From: Brachybacterium fresconis
Lineage (GTDB): Bacteria > Actinomycetota > Actinomycetes > Actinomycetales > Dermabacteraceae
NCBI RefSeq assembly: GCF_017876515.1
Contig: NZ_JAGIOC010000001.1
Location: 2,046,001-2,110,000 of the forward strand
Reading direction: 5' to 3'
DNA: 64,000 nt
The translations under genes were made by a program, and so were the position numbers. The notes below the pieces were generated by a model. That model was not told where the DNA came from. It was given only the letters and a program-made list of their open reading frames with translations, and did no database searches. Each line of letters opens with the position of its first letter. Position 1 is the first letter of the stretch. This document shows positions 16,792 to 25,036 of the stretch, piece by piece.

Positions 16792-17887
16792 TCAGGCCGG
16801 ACAGTCCGCGCCGGTCGACCAGCAGCACCACGGCCACGGTCCCCACCGTCACCGCGGCGGCCGCAGCGCTCAGCAGCGAGGGCGCCAGCGGCACGTGTGC
16901 TCCGGAGAGGACGTCGGCGAGACCCGGCGCGATCGCGTACACGCCGGCCACCGGCAGGGCCCGCAGCAGGCGCTGTCCGCGGCTGCCTCGTCGTCCGTTC
17001 CACGCGGGCCGGATGCCGACCCACCGCTGGCCGGGCGAGGCCCCGCTGCCGTGCAGCGCCGGCAGCACCACCGTCAGCAGCGCCGCCAGCCCCAGAGCCA
17101 TCGGTCGCAGCAGCTCCGCACCGGGGGCGACGAACGTCGGCAGCTCCCGCTCCCCCGTGGCGAGGATCCACGTCAGCGCCACGGCGAGGACGGTGATCAT
17201 GGTCAGCATCGCGGGCATCACGGAGATCAGCGCGGCATCGATCGCCGCGCCGAGCAGGCGGCGGATCCGTGTGACCGGCTGCGGCGGGAGGGCGGCCAGG
17301 GCGGCCGGACGCGGGATCCACCCGGCCACGACCGGGGCGAGCAGCGCGCCGACCAGGGCGCCGAGGGCGTTGGTCACCAGGTCGTCGACGTCGGCGACCC
17401 GGTAGCTGCACCCGTAGATCCCCCACAGGCCCGTGTACTGCGTGGTCTCTATCAGCAGCGAGGCCGCCAGCGCGGCCAGGAGCGCGGTGGGGATGCCGCG
17501 GCCGGTCATCACCCGCACCAGCACGCCAAGCGGAATGAACAGCGCGATGTTCAGCAGCGGCTGGGCGAGCGTCGCGATCGTGAACGTGGAGGACAGGCCG
17601 TTCTCCCCGGCGATCCGGGCGATGTCGGCGATCACCGCGCCCGGCACCGCCTGGAGGGCCCGGCCGGCGCCGCCGTCGCACACGGCCGGATCCGGCAGCG
17701 GCAGCAGCGTGTACGCCACCAGCGCGACGCCGTAGACGGACAGGGCCGCCGTGCCCAGCAGTCGGGTCGGACTGAGCCGTCCGTAGGCGTAGTACTGGAT
17801 GACCATGGCAGGGACCAGCACGGCCAGGAAGCTGAGGGTGCCGCCGACCAGGGCGAAGGGGATCTGCCAGGTCCACGTCTCGATCAT
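16730..17887 (-). CDS. VanZ-RDD fusion membrane protein
   Basis: Product of 385 aa from ATG 17887, six bases behind the -10-like CAGACT. The first half is a VanZ-like domain (VVYTLLP-type YTLLPLPDP, LNIALFIPLGVLVR, ETTQYTGLWGIYGCSYRVAD with the family DVDDLVTNALGALVG motif). The second half resembles an RDD domain (LLGAAIDAALI, GASPGQRWVGIRP). Both are multi-pass membrane modules of uncertain function; VanZ itself gives low teicoplanin resistance. Convergent with lrp, divergent from another VanZ gene. Confidence 0.8.
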   Translation of the reverse strand: MIETWTWQIPFALVGGTLSFLAVLVPAMVIQYYAYGRLSPTRLLGTAALSVYGVALVAYTLLPLPDPAVCDGGAGRALQAVPGAVIADIARIAGENGLSSTFTIATLAQPLLNIALFIPLGVLVRVMTGRGIPTALLAALAASLLIETTQYTGLWGIYGCSYRVADVDDLVTNALGALVGALLAPVVAGWIPRPAALAALPPQPVTRIRRLLGAAIDAALISVMPAMLTMITVLAVALTWILATGERELPTFVAPGAELLRPMALGLAALLTVVLPALHGSGASPGQRWVGIRPAWNGRRGSRGQRLLRALPVAGVYAIAPGLADVLSGAHVPLAPSLLSAAAAAVTVGTVAVVLLVDRRGLSGLISGAEMVDRRTHVHEPAADS

Positions 17888-18209
17888 GGCTGCAGTCTGT
17901 CGCGGCCGATGCACGGGGCGGATCCACCCGAGGTCCGATCGGCGTCATACCGTCGGCGGAACCGACCCCCGAGCGGGCTCGGGCGGTGTCCTCGCAGACG
18001 CAGGACGGTCTCGACGTCGCCCGGCTGGGACTGCCGGTCCTCAGGGGTGACGTCGCGGGCAGCGACAGTGCCCTCCCCCACATGCACGGCGGTCTCGCCC
18101 CCCGTGAGGTGGAGGGCCGACGGCGGTGATGTGACAGCCCGGTGGACGTCCTGCGCGGTCCCTTCGCCGCCTCTGGCCCCGGTCAGCAACGGCCCGTAGC
18201 GTTTCCTGC
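17888..18209. other. Gene-free divergent stretch between two VanZ genes
   Basis: No gene supported. It carries outward promoters at its ends: CAGACT (17894-17899, minus) and TAGCGT (18197-18202, plus), each 6-7 bases from a start codon. The open frames inside lack family features. Confidence 0.5.
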
Positions 18210-18878
18210 GTGAACGAGTTCCTGCGTCTGGGTGTGGTCGGGGTGGTCGGGGGCCTCGGGGTCTTCGCGATCATCCTGGCCCCCTCCGTGCTGCTGCAGC
18301 GGCACCGCTTCGGGCGGGTGCGGCCGCTGCGACTGGTCGGCGTTGCGGTCATCTGCATCTACACGATGACTATGGCCGGGCTGACCGTCGCTCCCGCCTA
18401 CGAGATCGCCGAGACCTGCAGCAACCGGGCCGGAGGCGAGCTGCGGCCCTACCCCTTCAACACCCTGCTGCAGCTCCTCGAGGTCCACGCCGATGGGACC
18501 TCGCTGCCGGGCCTGCTGGTCAGCTGGCCCGTGCTGCAGCTGGCGGCGAACGTCGTGCTGTTCATGCCGCTGGGAGCGGTGCTGCGCGGCGTGTTCCGTC
18601 TGGAGGTCACGAACTCGCTGGCGATCGGGGTGATGCTGTCGGTGCTCATCGAGGCCACCCAGTACACCGGCGCGTGGGGGCTGTACCCCTGCGGGGTGCG
18701 GATCGCCGACATCGACGACGTGTTCGCCAACTCCCTCGGCGCGCTGCTGGGGGCGTTCTTCGCCCCTGTGCTGACCAGGCTTCGCGTGCCGCTGTTCGTC
18801 CACGAACGGCCGCTGGACGATGATGGCCGACGGGATCGTCCGCAGCAGGACGACTCCGATCGGGATGCGCGGCATTGA
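18210..18878 (+). CDS. VanZ family membrane protein
   Basis: Protein of 222 aa from GTG 18210, seven bases behind -10 box TAGCGT (leaderless). Five or so hydrophobic segments with the VanZ pattern LAANVVLFMPLGAVLRG, IEATQYTGAWGLYPCGVRIA and DIDDVFANSLGALLGA, strikingly parallel to the first half of the divergent VanZ-RDD protein. The two probably arose by duplication. The C-terminus is a short charged tail. Function unknown. Confidence 0.85.
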   Translation: MNEFLRLGVVGVVGGLGVFAIILAPSVLLQRHRFGRVRPLRLVGVAVICIYTMTMAGLTVAPAYEIAETCSNRAGGELRPYPFNTLLQLLEVHADGTSLPGLLVSWPVLQLAANVVLFMPLGAVLRGVFRLEVTNSLAIGVMLSVLIEATQYTGAWGLYPCGVRIADIDDVFANSLGALLGAFFAPVLTRLRVPLFVHERPLDDDGRRDRPQQDDSDRDARH

Positions 18879-18886
18879 GGGGAGTC

Positions 18887-19321
18887 ATGGCGAGGACACG
18901 GATGCGGGCGAGTTCGGCGGCGGGACCGCGCACGAGTCGACGGGCCCTGTTCCTGGCGGCGGGGGCCCTCGCGGCCGGGGCCCTCACCTCATGCGCCTCT
19001 CGCGAGGCCGACGAGCGCCTGGCGACGCAGGAGCGTCCTGTGGCCTCCCCGTCCGGCGACTTCTCCGCGGCGCTGGTGGCCGACGGGGTCGAGCTGCATC
19101 CGACGATCCGCACGGCCGACGGCACCGAGGTGTGGTCCGACGACCGCGGCCACGCGAACCGGGACGTCCCCGGGGTCGTGTGGGAGCAGGATGCCGACGT
19201 GCTGTGGGTGCTCTCGACCGATCACGGCAACGCGAGCGTACGCCGCGGCGAGGACGGGACCTGGGCGAAGACGCCAGGCAGCAAGGACATGCCGAAGGAC
19301 ATCGCCGAACTCGCCCGCTGA
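18887..19321 (+). CDS. Small predicted lipoprotein
   Basis: Product of 144 aa from ATG 18887, which has GAGGGGAG at a fitting distance. Arg-rich n-region with RRALFLAAG, hydrophobic core and lipobox LTSC, so exported and lipid-anchored. The mature part has the pattern DGTEVWSDDRGHANRDVP and VLWVLSTDHGNASVRR, reminiscent of small bacterial beta-sheet proteins, but I recognise no family. Lies nine bases after the VanZ gene and is likely co-transcribed. Confidence 0.65.
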   Translation: MARTRMRASSAAGPRTSRRALFLAAGALAAGALTSCASREADERLATQERPVASPSGDFSAALVADGVELHPTIRTADGTEVWSDDRGHANRDVPGVVWEQDADVLWVLSTDHGNASVRRGEDGTWAKTPGSKDMPKDIAELAR

Positions 19322-19340
19322 GCGCGGGGCGCGACAGGCA

Positions 19341-19400
19341 GGTGCCGGGAGCTGGCCGGGTGCCGGGGCCCGCGGCGGGCCGGGTGCCGGGGCGACGCGC
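19341..19400. repeat. Short GC-rich repeat behind the lipoprotein gene
   Basis: Two or three copies of GGCCGGGTGCCGGGGC separated by GC-rich spacers in the 118-bp convergent spacer. May fold into a hairpin and stop transcription, but there is no T-tract. Confidence 0.35.
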
Positions 19401-19439
19401 GGTCGGCCAAGTGCTGGTGGATCCTGTCTGCCGTGTCGG

Positions 19440-20393
19440 TCAGGGCAACCGCACGACCTGCCCCGCATAGGAGAAACCGCCCCCGAAGCCGAGCAGCAGC
19501 GCCGTGGCGCCGGACGGGATCCGCCCGGCCTCCCGCATCCGGGAGATCGCCAGCGGGATCGTGGCCGCCGAGGTGTTCCCGGAGGTGATGACGTCATCGG
19601 CCACGACGGCGTCTTCGCGCAGTCCGAGCGATTCGGCGAGCGGCTCGATCATGCGCAGGTTCGCCTGATGCGGGATGAACACGTCGATGTCCTCCATCGT
19701 CCGGCCCGCCGCCTCCACGACCTGCTGGGCGATGCCGGGGGCCTCCCGCAGCGCCCAGCCGAGCACCTGTCGGCCGTTCTGGGCGAAGAATCCGTGGGGC
19801 GGGCTGATGGTCACGGCATCGACCAGGTCCGGGACGGTGCCCCAGACGACGGGGAAGACCCCGGGCTCGGCGGCCGCCCGCAGGACGACCGCGCCCGCGC
19901 CGTCCGCGGTGAGCACGCAGGTGGTGCGATCGGTGAAGTCGGTGACGGCGGAGAGTTTCTCCGCTCCGATCACCAGGGTGGTGGTCGAGGCGCCGGCTCG
20001 GATCCCCTGGTCGCCGACGGCCAGGGCGTGGCCGAAACCGGAGCAGGCGGCACCGATGTCGAACGCCGGCGGCCCGGAGAGGCCGAGCGCGTGGGCGACC
20101 CGCCCGGCCGCGCTCGGGGACCTCTCATCATCGGAGCACGTCGCGACGATCACCTGGGAGACCTCGGCCGGATCGATCTGCGCGTCCGCGAGGGCGGCCC
20201 GAGCGGCATGGGTCGCCATCTCGGCGACCGTCCCGGTCTGGTCCGCGATGCGGCGCTCCTGGATGCCGGTACGCCGACGGATCCAGTCGTCGCTGGTCTC
20301 GACCATCTTCTCGAGATCGTGGTTGGTGAGGACCCGCTCGGGTCGGTGATGACCGACGCCGATGATCGCGGAGCCGGACGAGGTGGGATTCAC
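19440..20393 (-). CDS. 3-oxoacyl-ACP synthase III-like ketosynthase
   Basis: Condensing enzyme of 317 aa, FabH type. Start GTG 20393 chosen for GGGAGG seven bases upstream. The catalytic triad is visible: Cys117 in AACSGFGHA, His242 in FIPHQANLRM and Asn273 in SGNTSAAT; GGFSYAG ends the fold. FabH starts fatty-acid chains by condensing acyl-CoA with malonyl-ACP in the cytoplasm. There is no fab cluster around it, so it may be an extra copy for branched primers or a specialised product. The primer specificity cannot be read from the sequence. Confidence 0.85.
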   Translation of the reverse strand: MNPTSSGSAIIGVGHHRPERVLTNHDLEKMVETSDDWIRRRTGIQERRIADQTGTVAEMATHAARAALADAQIDPAEVSQVIVATCSDDERSPSAAGRVAHALGLSGPPAFDIGAACSGFGHALAVGDQGIRAGASTTTLVIGAEKLSAVTDFTDRTTCVLTADGAGAVVLRAAAEPGVFPVVWGTVPDLVDAVTISPPHGFFAQNGRQVLGWALREAPGIAQQVVEAAGRTMEDIDVFIPHQANLRMIEPLAESLGLREDAVVADDVITSGNTSAATIPLAISRMREAGRIPSGATALLLGFGGGFSYAGQVVRLP

Positions 20394-20479
20394 GAGGGAG
20401 CCTCCCGGGAGGTGCATCGAGGGACGGCCCGCTGGACTGCCGGGCCTCTCCCATGATCGCGCATGGGGCGCGCGGTCGG

Positions 20480-20519
20480 TCTCAGGCCGTGATGGTCACC
20501 CGCGAGCGGTCGTCGGCGC
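20480..20519. repeat. Direct repeat, distal copy of the sbcC 3' end
   Basis: Forty bases matching 21795-21834 at 39 positions (the single difference is at 20506). On the minus strand it codes for ADDRSRVTITA plus stop, the same as the last codons of sbcC. It marks the far side of the toxin-antitoxin cassette. Confidence 0.9.
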
Positions 20520-20536
20520 GCGTGTACGTGCCCCTC

Positions 20537-20566
20537 TTTACCTTTCCCATATCCGGAAGATATCGT
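20537..20566 (+). promoter_or_regulatory. Promoter with operator dyad for the MNT-HEPN operon
   Basis: TTTACC (20537-20542), an 18-bp spacer and TATCGT (20561-20566), ending eight bases before the GTG start. The inverted repeat ATATC-CGGAA-GATAT (20549-20563) overlaps the -10 box and is a likely site for autorepression by the helix-turn-helix of the antitoxin. Confidence 0.55.
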
Positions 20567-20574
20567 CTGGTTCC

Positions 20575-21168
20575 GTGAAGACTACTCCTCCGCAGCTGAC
20601 ACCCTTCGTGCGCTCCGATGCGGTCGGGGCGATCCTTGCTGAGACACTCGGGCACCCCGACCGAGAGGTGACCCTTGCCGAGCTCGGCCGACGTGCCGGC
20701 GTCAGCGGTCCGGTGGTGCACCGTGAAGTCGGTCGGCTCGTAGACAGCGACGTTCTCCGCGATCGTCAGGAGGGACGCAACCGTCTCGTGCGTGCCAACT
20801 CCGAGCACCCGCTGTTCGCGCTCATGCGTGATCTGGTCGGCGCGACGTACGGGCCGATCCCGGTGCTCCGTGAGCTCTTCGAAGATGTGGACGGCGTCGA
20901 GAGGCTTTTGATCTATGGGTCGTGGGCCGCCCGTCGGGCGGGGGAGAGCGGCGCGTTCCCGAACGACATCGACGTTCTCGTCGTGGGCACCCCCTTGCGG
21001 CGGACTCTGACGAACATCGCTTCCGAGGCCAGCGGGCGCCTCGATATACCGGTGAACGTGACGAGGCTTCCGGTCGAAGACTGGGAGGCCGAGGACGCCT
21101 CGCCTTTCGTCGCAACGGTCCGATCGCGCCCGACGGTCGATGTGATGACGGGCGACATCGATGGGTGA
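20575..21168 (+). CDS. Winged-helix plus minimal nucleotidyltransferase antitoxin (MNT)
   Basis: Product of 197 aa from GTG 20575, just behind its -10 box. The first half is a winged helix (VTLAELGRRAGVSGPVVHRE and following). The second half is a minimal nucleotidyltransferase domain: YGSWAAR near residue 115 and NDIDVLVVG near 131, giving the GS...DxD active site. In MNT-HEPN modules the MNT protein neutralises the HEPN RNase, in characterised cases by AMPylating it. The fused DNA-binding domain suggests it also represses its operon. Overlaps the toxin gene by eight bases. Confidence 0.85.
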   Translation: MKTTPPQLTPFVRSDAVGAILAETLGHPDREVTLAELGRRAGVSGPVVHREVGRLVDSDVLRDRQEGRNRLVRANSEHPLFALMRDLVGATYGPIPVLRELFEDVDGVERLLIYGSWAARRAGESGAFPNDIDVLVVGTPLRRTLTNIASEASGRLDIPVNVTRLPVEDWEAEDASPFVATVRSRPTVDVMTGDIDG

Positions 21169-21601
21169 CGTGATCGCGGACATGCTCGCGAACCGCCGGC
21201 TGGAAAAGGTCACCGTGAACCGGGCTCATGCTGTGAGCGTGATCGACATGGCCGAGCGTCATGTCCGAACGGCGATGGTGCTCGCGAGAACTGACGATCA
21301 CGTGATGGCGTTCACTGCCGCGTACGACGGTGCGCGGAAGGCTCTCGCCGCAGTCCTCGCGGTCGAGGGACTGCGAGTTCGCCCGGTAGGTGGAGCGCAC
21401 CGCAATGCCGGAATGGCGGCCGCGGTGTTCGTCGACGATGGATCGCTGCACGAGTTCGATTGGATGCGCCAGGTGCGAAATGCGACGGAGTATCCCGATG
21501 TCGGCCGCCCGACGGCGACGCAGCAAGACGTCGCCGAGGCGATCATGGCGGCTTCTGCGATTGTCGAAGCCTGCGCGGGGCATGTGTATCACGAAACATG
21601 A
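21161..21601 (+). CDS. HEPN-domain toxin
   Basis: All-helical protein of 146 aa. The motif MRQVRNATEYPD near residue 105 matches the Rx4-6(H/Y) RNase motif in the subfamily where RN..EYPD is conserved; the upstream AYDGARKALAAVL helix is also typical. It should act as a ribonuclease toxin held in check by the product of the overlapping upstream gene. Activity is inferred from the family. Codon use appears less GC-biased than in sbcC next to it. Confidence 0.8.
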   Translation: MGDVIADMLANRRLEKVTVNRAHAVSVIDMAERHVRTAMVLARTDDHVMAFTAAYDGARKALAAVLAVEGLRVRPVGGAHRNAGMAAAVFVDDGSLHEFDWMRQVRNATEYPDVGRPTATQQDVAEAIMAASAIVEACAGHVYHET

Positions 21602-21794
21602 GCGCCCACTCCGGTGCGGACGGAGGGCCTGAGATACGTCAATCGCGATCTCCCCAGAGAGGGTGGAGGCCGCGGACGGTGAATTGCGCTGCCGATCGTG
21701 TCCTCGTGCACGGAATCATGCCCCGGTATCTCCCACCCGGCGGGTCGCTTCCGTCGCCCCGCGATCCGCGTGCTCGACCTCCGCGAGTCCCCGC

Positions 21795-21834
21795 TCTCAG
21801 GCCGTGATGGTCACCCGCGACCGGTCGTCGGCGC
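21795..21834. repeat. Direct repeat, sbcC-proximal copy
   Basis: The other 40-bp copy, forming the real end of sbcC: 21797 is the last base of its stop codon. See 20480-20519. Confidence 0.9.
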
Positions 21835-24800
21835 CGCGGCGCACATGGATCTGCTCGGCGATCTGCGCCTTCATGTCCCCGACGTGGCTGACGATGCCGA
21901 TGGTGCGGCCGTGCTCGGCGAGGCGTCCGATCTCCCGCACCACCGTCTCGAGGGTCTCGGGGTCCAGGGAGCCGAATCCCTCGTCGATGAACAGGGTCTC
22001 CATCCGCACTCCCCCGGCCTCGCCGGTGACGATGTCGGCCAGGCCGAGCGCGAGGGCGAGGGAGACGAAGAAGGTCTCCCCACCGGAGAGGGTCTCGGGC
22101 ACGCGCACCTGATCGGTGCGACGGTCCATGACCAGCAGGTCGAGGCCGGTCTTGCGGGCACCGCGCTTGCCGGTGTCGCGCAGCAGCTCGAGGTCGGAGC
22201 CGGAGAACAGGGCCAGGCGCGCGTTCGCGGCCTGCACCACGGCGTCCAGCCGCCACATCAGCACATAGGTGGACAGCTGGACGCGGTCCCCGTCGGCGGA
22301 GCGGCCGGTGGCGAGGTCCGCCACGCGCACCACCACCCCGGCCTCCGCGCTGACCGTCTCGACCTGGGCTGACGCGGTGGCGAGTGCCGTGCGGGCCTCC
22401 GTCCCGCGCTCGGCGACGGCGCCCAGGCGGGCCGCGAGACCGGCGGCCTCGCGGGCGGCGGCCCGGGCAGCGGTGAGCTTCTCGGTCGCCGCGGTGCGCG
22501 CGGCATCAGCCTGCTCGCGGGCCTCGTCGCTCGCGGTCGTCCCGGCGATCCCCTCCTCGGCGAGGCCGTCGGACAGGCGGGACTCCTCCACCGCGCGGGT
22601 CTCGACCAGGCGGGCGAGGCGGCGCCGCTCGTCCTCCTCGAGCACGGCGGCGCGGGCCTGCTCGTCGGCGGCGAGGTCGTCCTCGCCCGTCGCACGGGCC
22701 TGCGTATCCGGAGCGAGATCCGCGGTGGCCAGGGCCTGCTCCGCCTCGGTGGCGAGATCGGCGGCGCGCTGTTCGGCCTCGGTCCGTCGGCGCAGCGCCT
22801 CGCGCAGGGCGGTCGCGGCGCGGGCGGTGGCGAGGTGGCCGCGGCGGCGGGCGGCGAGGGACTCGTGCTCCCCGCGGGCCTCGGTGACCTTGGCGTGGTC
22901 GGTCTCGAGGGTCTTCTCGAGCCCGGTGAGGGCGGTGCGTTCGCGTTCGACGGCCAGGGCGTCCTGCTCACGGCGCCGGGTCAGTCGCGCGCTCTCCTCG
23001 TCGTGGCGCGTGATCGTCGCGTCCAGTTCGGCGGCCTTCGCCTCCGCATCGCGGGCGGTGCGGACGTTCTGCGTCGCCGTGGTGACGGCGTGCTCGGCGG
23101 CCTCCGCGGTGAGCTCCCCGGCGGCGTCCTGCAGGCGGGTGAGCTCCTGGGCGGCGAGGGCATGGGTCTGCTCGGTGCCGGCCTGCTCGGCCTCGGCCGC
23201 CTTGCGACGCTGTTCGGCCTCCTCGACCTGCTCGGGGCTGACGGCGTCCTCGGACGGATCGGCGCGATCGGGATGCTCTCGTGCGCCGCAGACGGGGCAG
23301 GCCTCACCGTCGGTGAGGTCCGCGGCCAGTTCGGCCGCGATGCCGGCGAAGCGGCGGCGGCGCAGCTCGGCCTCGGCCGCGGCGAGGTCCTTGGCGGTGG
23401 CCAGGGCGTGCGTGGCCTTGTCCTTCGCGGTGTCGACGGCCTTCTGCTGGGCGACGGCCGCGGTGGCGGCGCGGCGCTGTTCCTCGGCGGTGCGCTGGGC
23501 GAGGCGGGCGTCCCCGAGCGCGGCCGCGGCGGTGCGCTTCTGCTCGCGGTCGGCGACGAGCTGCTCGCGCTCCGCGGGACGGGCCGCAGCCTGCTGGATG
23601 AGCGCCTCGAGGGCCGTGACCGATGCGGTCAGGGCCTCGCGGCGTTCCGCGAGATCCTTCCTCCGGGTCGGCAGTGCGGTCTCGAGAGCGACGAGGTCGG
23701 CGAGCGCGCCCGCGGCCGAGGTCGCCTCGTCCGCTGCCTCGGCCAGCTGCTGATCGGCGTCCTCGGCCGGGTGCCGCACGGCACCGCCGGCCGGCCGCGA
23801 AGCGGCGTCGTCGGCCGGGAACAGAGCGGTGTCCGCGCCGGTCGAGCCGTCCTGGTCGGGCGCGGCATCGACGGCGGGACCGGCATGTGCAGCGGGCCCG
23901 AGCAGGTCGACGAGGTCGGGATGCTTCTCGCCCGTGGTGCTCGCCTGCTGGGCGAGCTGCTCGATGGCCTCGCCCTCCTGGGTCGAGGCCTTGTCCCGGC
24001 GCTGCAGCAGCGCGACGACCGGTCGGGCGGCCTCGTCACGACGCAGGGCGGTGCGGGCGCTGTCGATCGCGGGGCGCTCGGTCTGAAGCCGGGCGGCGAG
24101 CGTGTCGAGCTCGCGGCGGCGGTCGATGCGCTTCCGGGCCGTCTCCGCCGCGTCGGCGGCGGTGCGGGCAGTCTGTTCGGCGGTGGCCGCGGTCTCGGCG
24201 TGGCCGTGCGCCTCCTGCGCGCGGGCGGTGGCGGTCTCGAGGTGCTCATCGGCGAGGGCGGCGAGCGGCTCGAGGCGCAGCGCGGCGGCAGCCTCCTGCA
24301 GGGCGGCGGCATGCTCCTCGTCGACGCCGGTCGCTTCGAGGTAGCGGGCCAGCGCCCGTCCGAGGGTCTCCGTCGCGGCATCGACCTGCCGTTTGGCGGC
24401 CTTGCGCATCTCCTCGAGCTGCTTCTCGACGTCGGCGTAGATCTCGGTGCCGAACACGCGCTGGAGCACCTGCTGGCGCTCCCCGGTGCCGGCGCGCAGG
24501 AAGCGGGCGAACTCGTTCTGGGGCAGCAGGACGGTCTGGGTGAACTGCTCGCGGGTCAGTCCCACGGCGCGCTGGATCTCCCGGCCCACCTCGTCGATGC
24601 GGGTGGCGAGCGCCTGGACGTCGGCCCCGCCGCCGGCGGTGTCCGCGATGACGGCGGGGATCAGCTGCGGGGAGCCGATCCGCCACAGCACGGCCTTGGC
24701 CTGCTCCTTCGTGGTGCCGCTGCCGCGCTTCTTGGCGCGCTGGAACTCCGGTTGCCTGCGCACGCGGTAGATGCCGGAGCCGGTCTCGAAGACGAGGTCG

Positions 24801-25036
24801 ACGACGCTGGGTTCAGTGGGGGCGGCGAACTGGGAGCGGATGCGGTCTCCGCTGGTGACGCTGCCGGCGACCTGGCCGTACAGGGCGTAGACGATCGCGT
24901 CGAGGATCGTGGACTTGCCCGATCCCGTCGGCCCTTCGAGGAGGAACATGCCGCTGGCGCCGAGGGCGGCGAGGTCGATGTCGACGGTGTCGGCGAAGGG
25001 GCCGATGCCGGTCAGGCGCAGGTGGTGGAGCCTCAT
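21797..25036 (-). CDS. sbcC: Exonuclease subunit SbcC (Rad50-like ATPase)
   Basis: SMC-like ATPase of 1079 aa that with SbcD forms the SbcCD (Mre11-Rad50 type) nuclease, opening DNA ends and cutting hairpins or blocked ends. Walker A GPTGSGKSTILDA lies near residue 36; long Ala/Glu/Arg-rich coiled coils surround the zinc hook CPVCGAREHP near 580; signature LSGGETFFVSLALALGLAD is near 982 and Walker B TLFIDEGFGSLDPE near 1013. The ATG overlaps the sbcD stop (ATGA). The last 12 codons are part of a 40-bp direct repeat bordering the toxin-antitoxin cassette, so the end of the gene may have been supplied by the element. Confidence 0.95.
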   Translation of the reverse strand: MRLHHLRLTGIGPFADTVDIDLAALGASGMFLLEGPTGSGKSTILDAIVYALYGQVAGSVTSGDRIRSQFAAPTEPSVVDLVFETGSGIYRVRRQPEFQRAKKRGSGTTKEQAKAVLWRIGSPQLIPAVIADTAGGGADVQALATRIDEVGREIQRAVGLTREQFTQTVLLPQNEFARFLRAGTGERQQVLQRVFGTEIYADVEKQLEEMRKAAKRQVDAATETLGRALARYLEATGVDEEHAAALQEAAAALRLEPLAALADEHLETATARAQEAHGHAETAATAEQTARTAADAAETARKRIDRRRELDTLAARLQTERPAIDSARTALRRDEAARPVVALLQRRDKASTQEGEAIEQLAQQASTTGEKHPDLVDLLGPAAHAGPAVDAAPDQDGSTGADTALFPADDAASRPAGGAVRHPAEDADQQLAEAADEATSAAGALADLVALETALPTRRKDLAERREALTASVTALEALIQQAAARPAEREQLVADREQKRTAAAALGDARLAQRTAEEQRRAATAAVAQQKAVDTAKDKATHALATAKDLAAAEAELRRRRFAGIAAELAADLTDGEACPVCGAREHPDRADPSEDAVSPEQVEEAEQRRKAAEAEQAGTEQTHALAAQELTRLQDAAGELTAEAAEHAVTTATQNVRTARDAEAKAAELDATITRHDEESARLTRRREQDALAVERERTALTGLEKTLETDHAKVTEARGEHESLAARRRGHLATARAATALREALRRRTEAEQRAADLATEAEQALATADLAPDTQARATGEDDLAADEQARAAVLEEDERRRLARLVETRAVEESRLSDGLAEEGIAGTTASDEAREQADAARTAATEKLTAARAAAREAAGLAARLGAVAERGTEARTALATASAQVETVSAEAGVVVRVADLATGRSADGDRVQLSTYVLMWRLDAVVQAANARLALFSGSDLELLRDTGKRGARKTGLDLLVMDRRTDQVRVPETLSGGETFFVSLALALGLADIVTGEAGGVRMETLFIDEGFGSLDPETLETVVREIGRLAEHGRTIGIVSHVGDMKAQIAEQIHVRRGADDRSRVTITA

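Larger units (their letters stand above)
20480..21834. mobile_element. MNT-HEPN cassette inserted at the 3' end of sbcC
   Basis: The two-gene toxin-antitoxin cassette (about 1.3 kb) lies between 40-bp direct repeats of the sbcC 3' end, the arrangement left by site-specific integration into the end of a gene with the coding end restored. Base composition inside looks less GC-rich than the neighbours. No integrase or recombinase gene is inside, so it would be a passenger or decayed element. That it is mobile is inference from the repeats. Confidence 0.55.
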
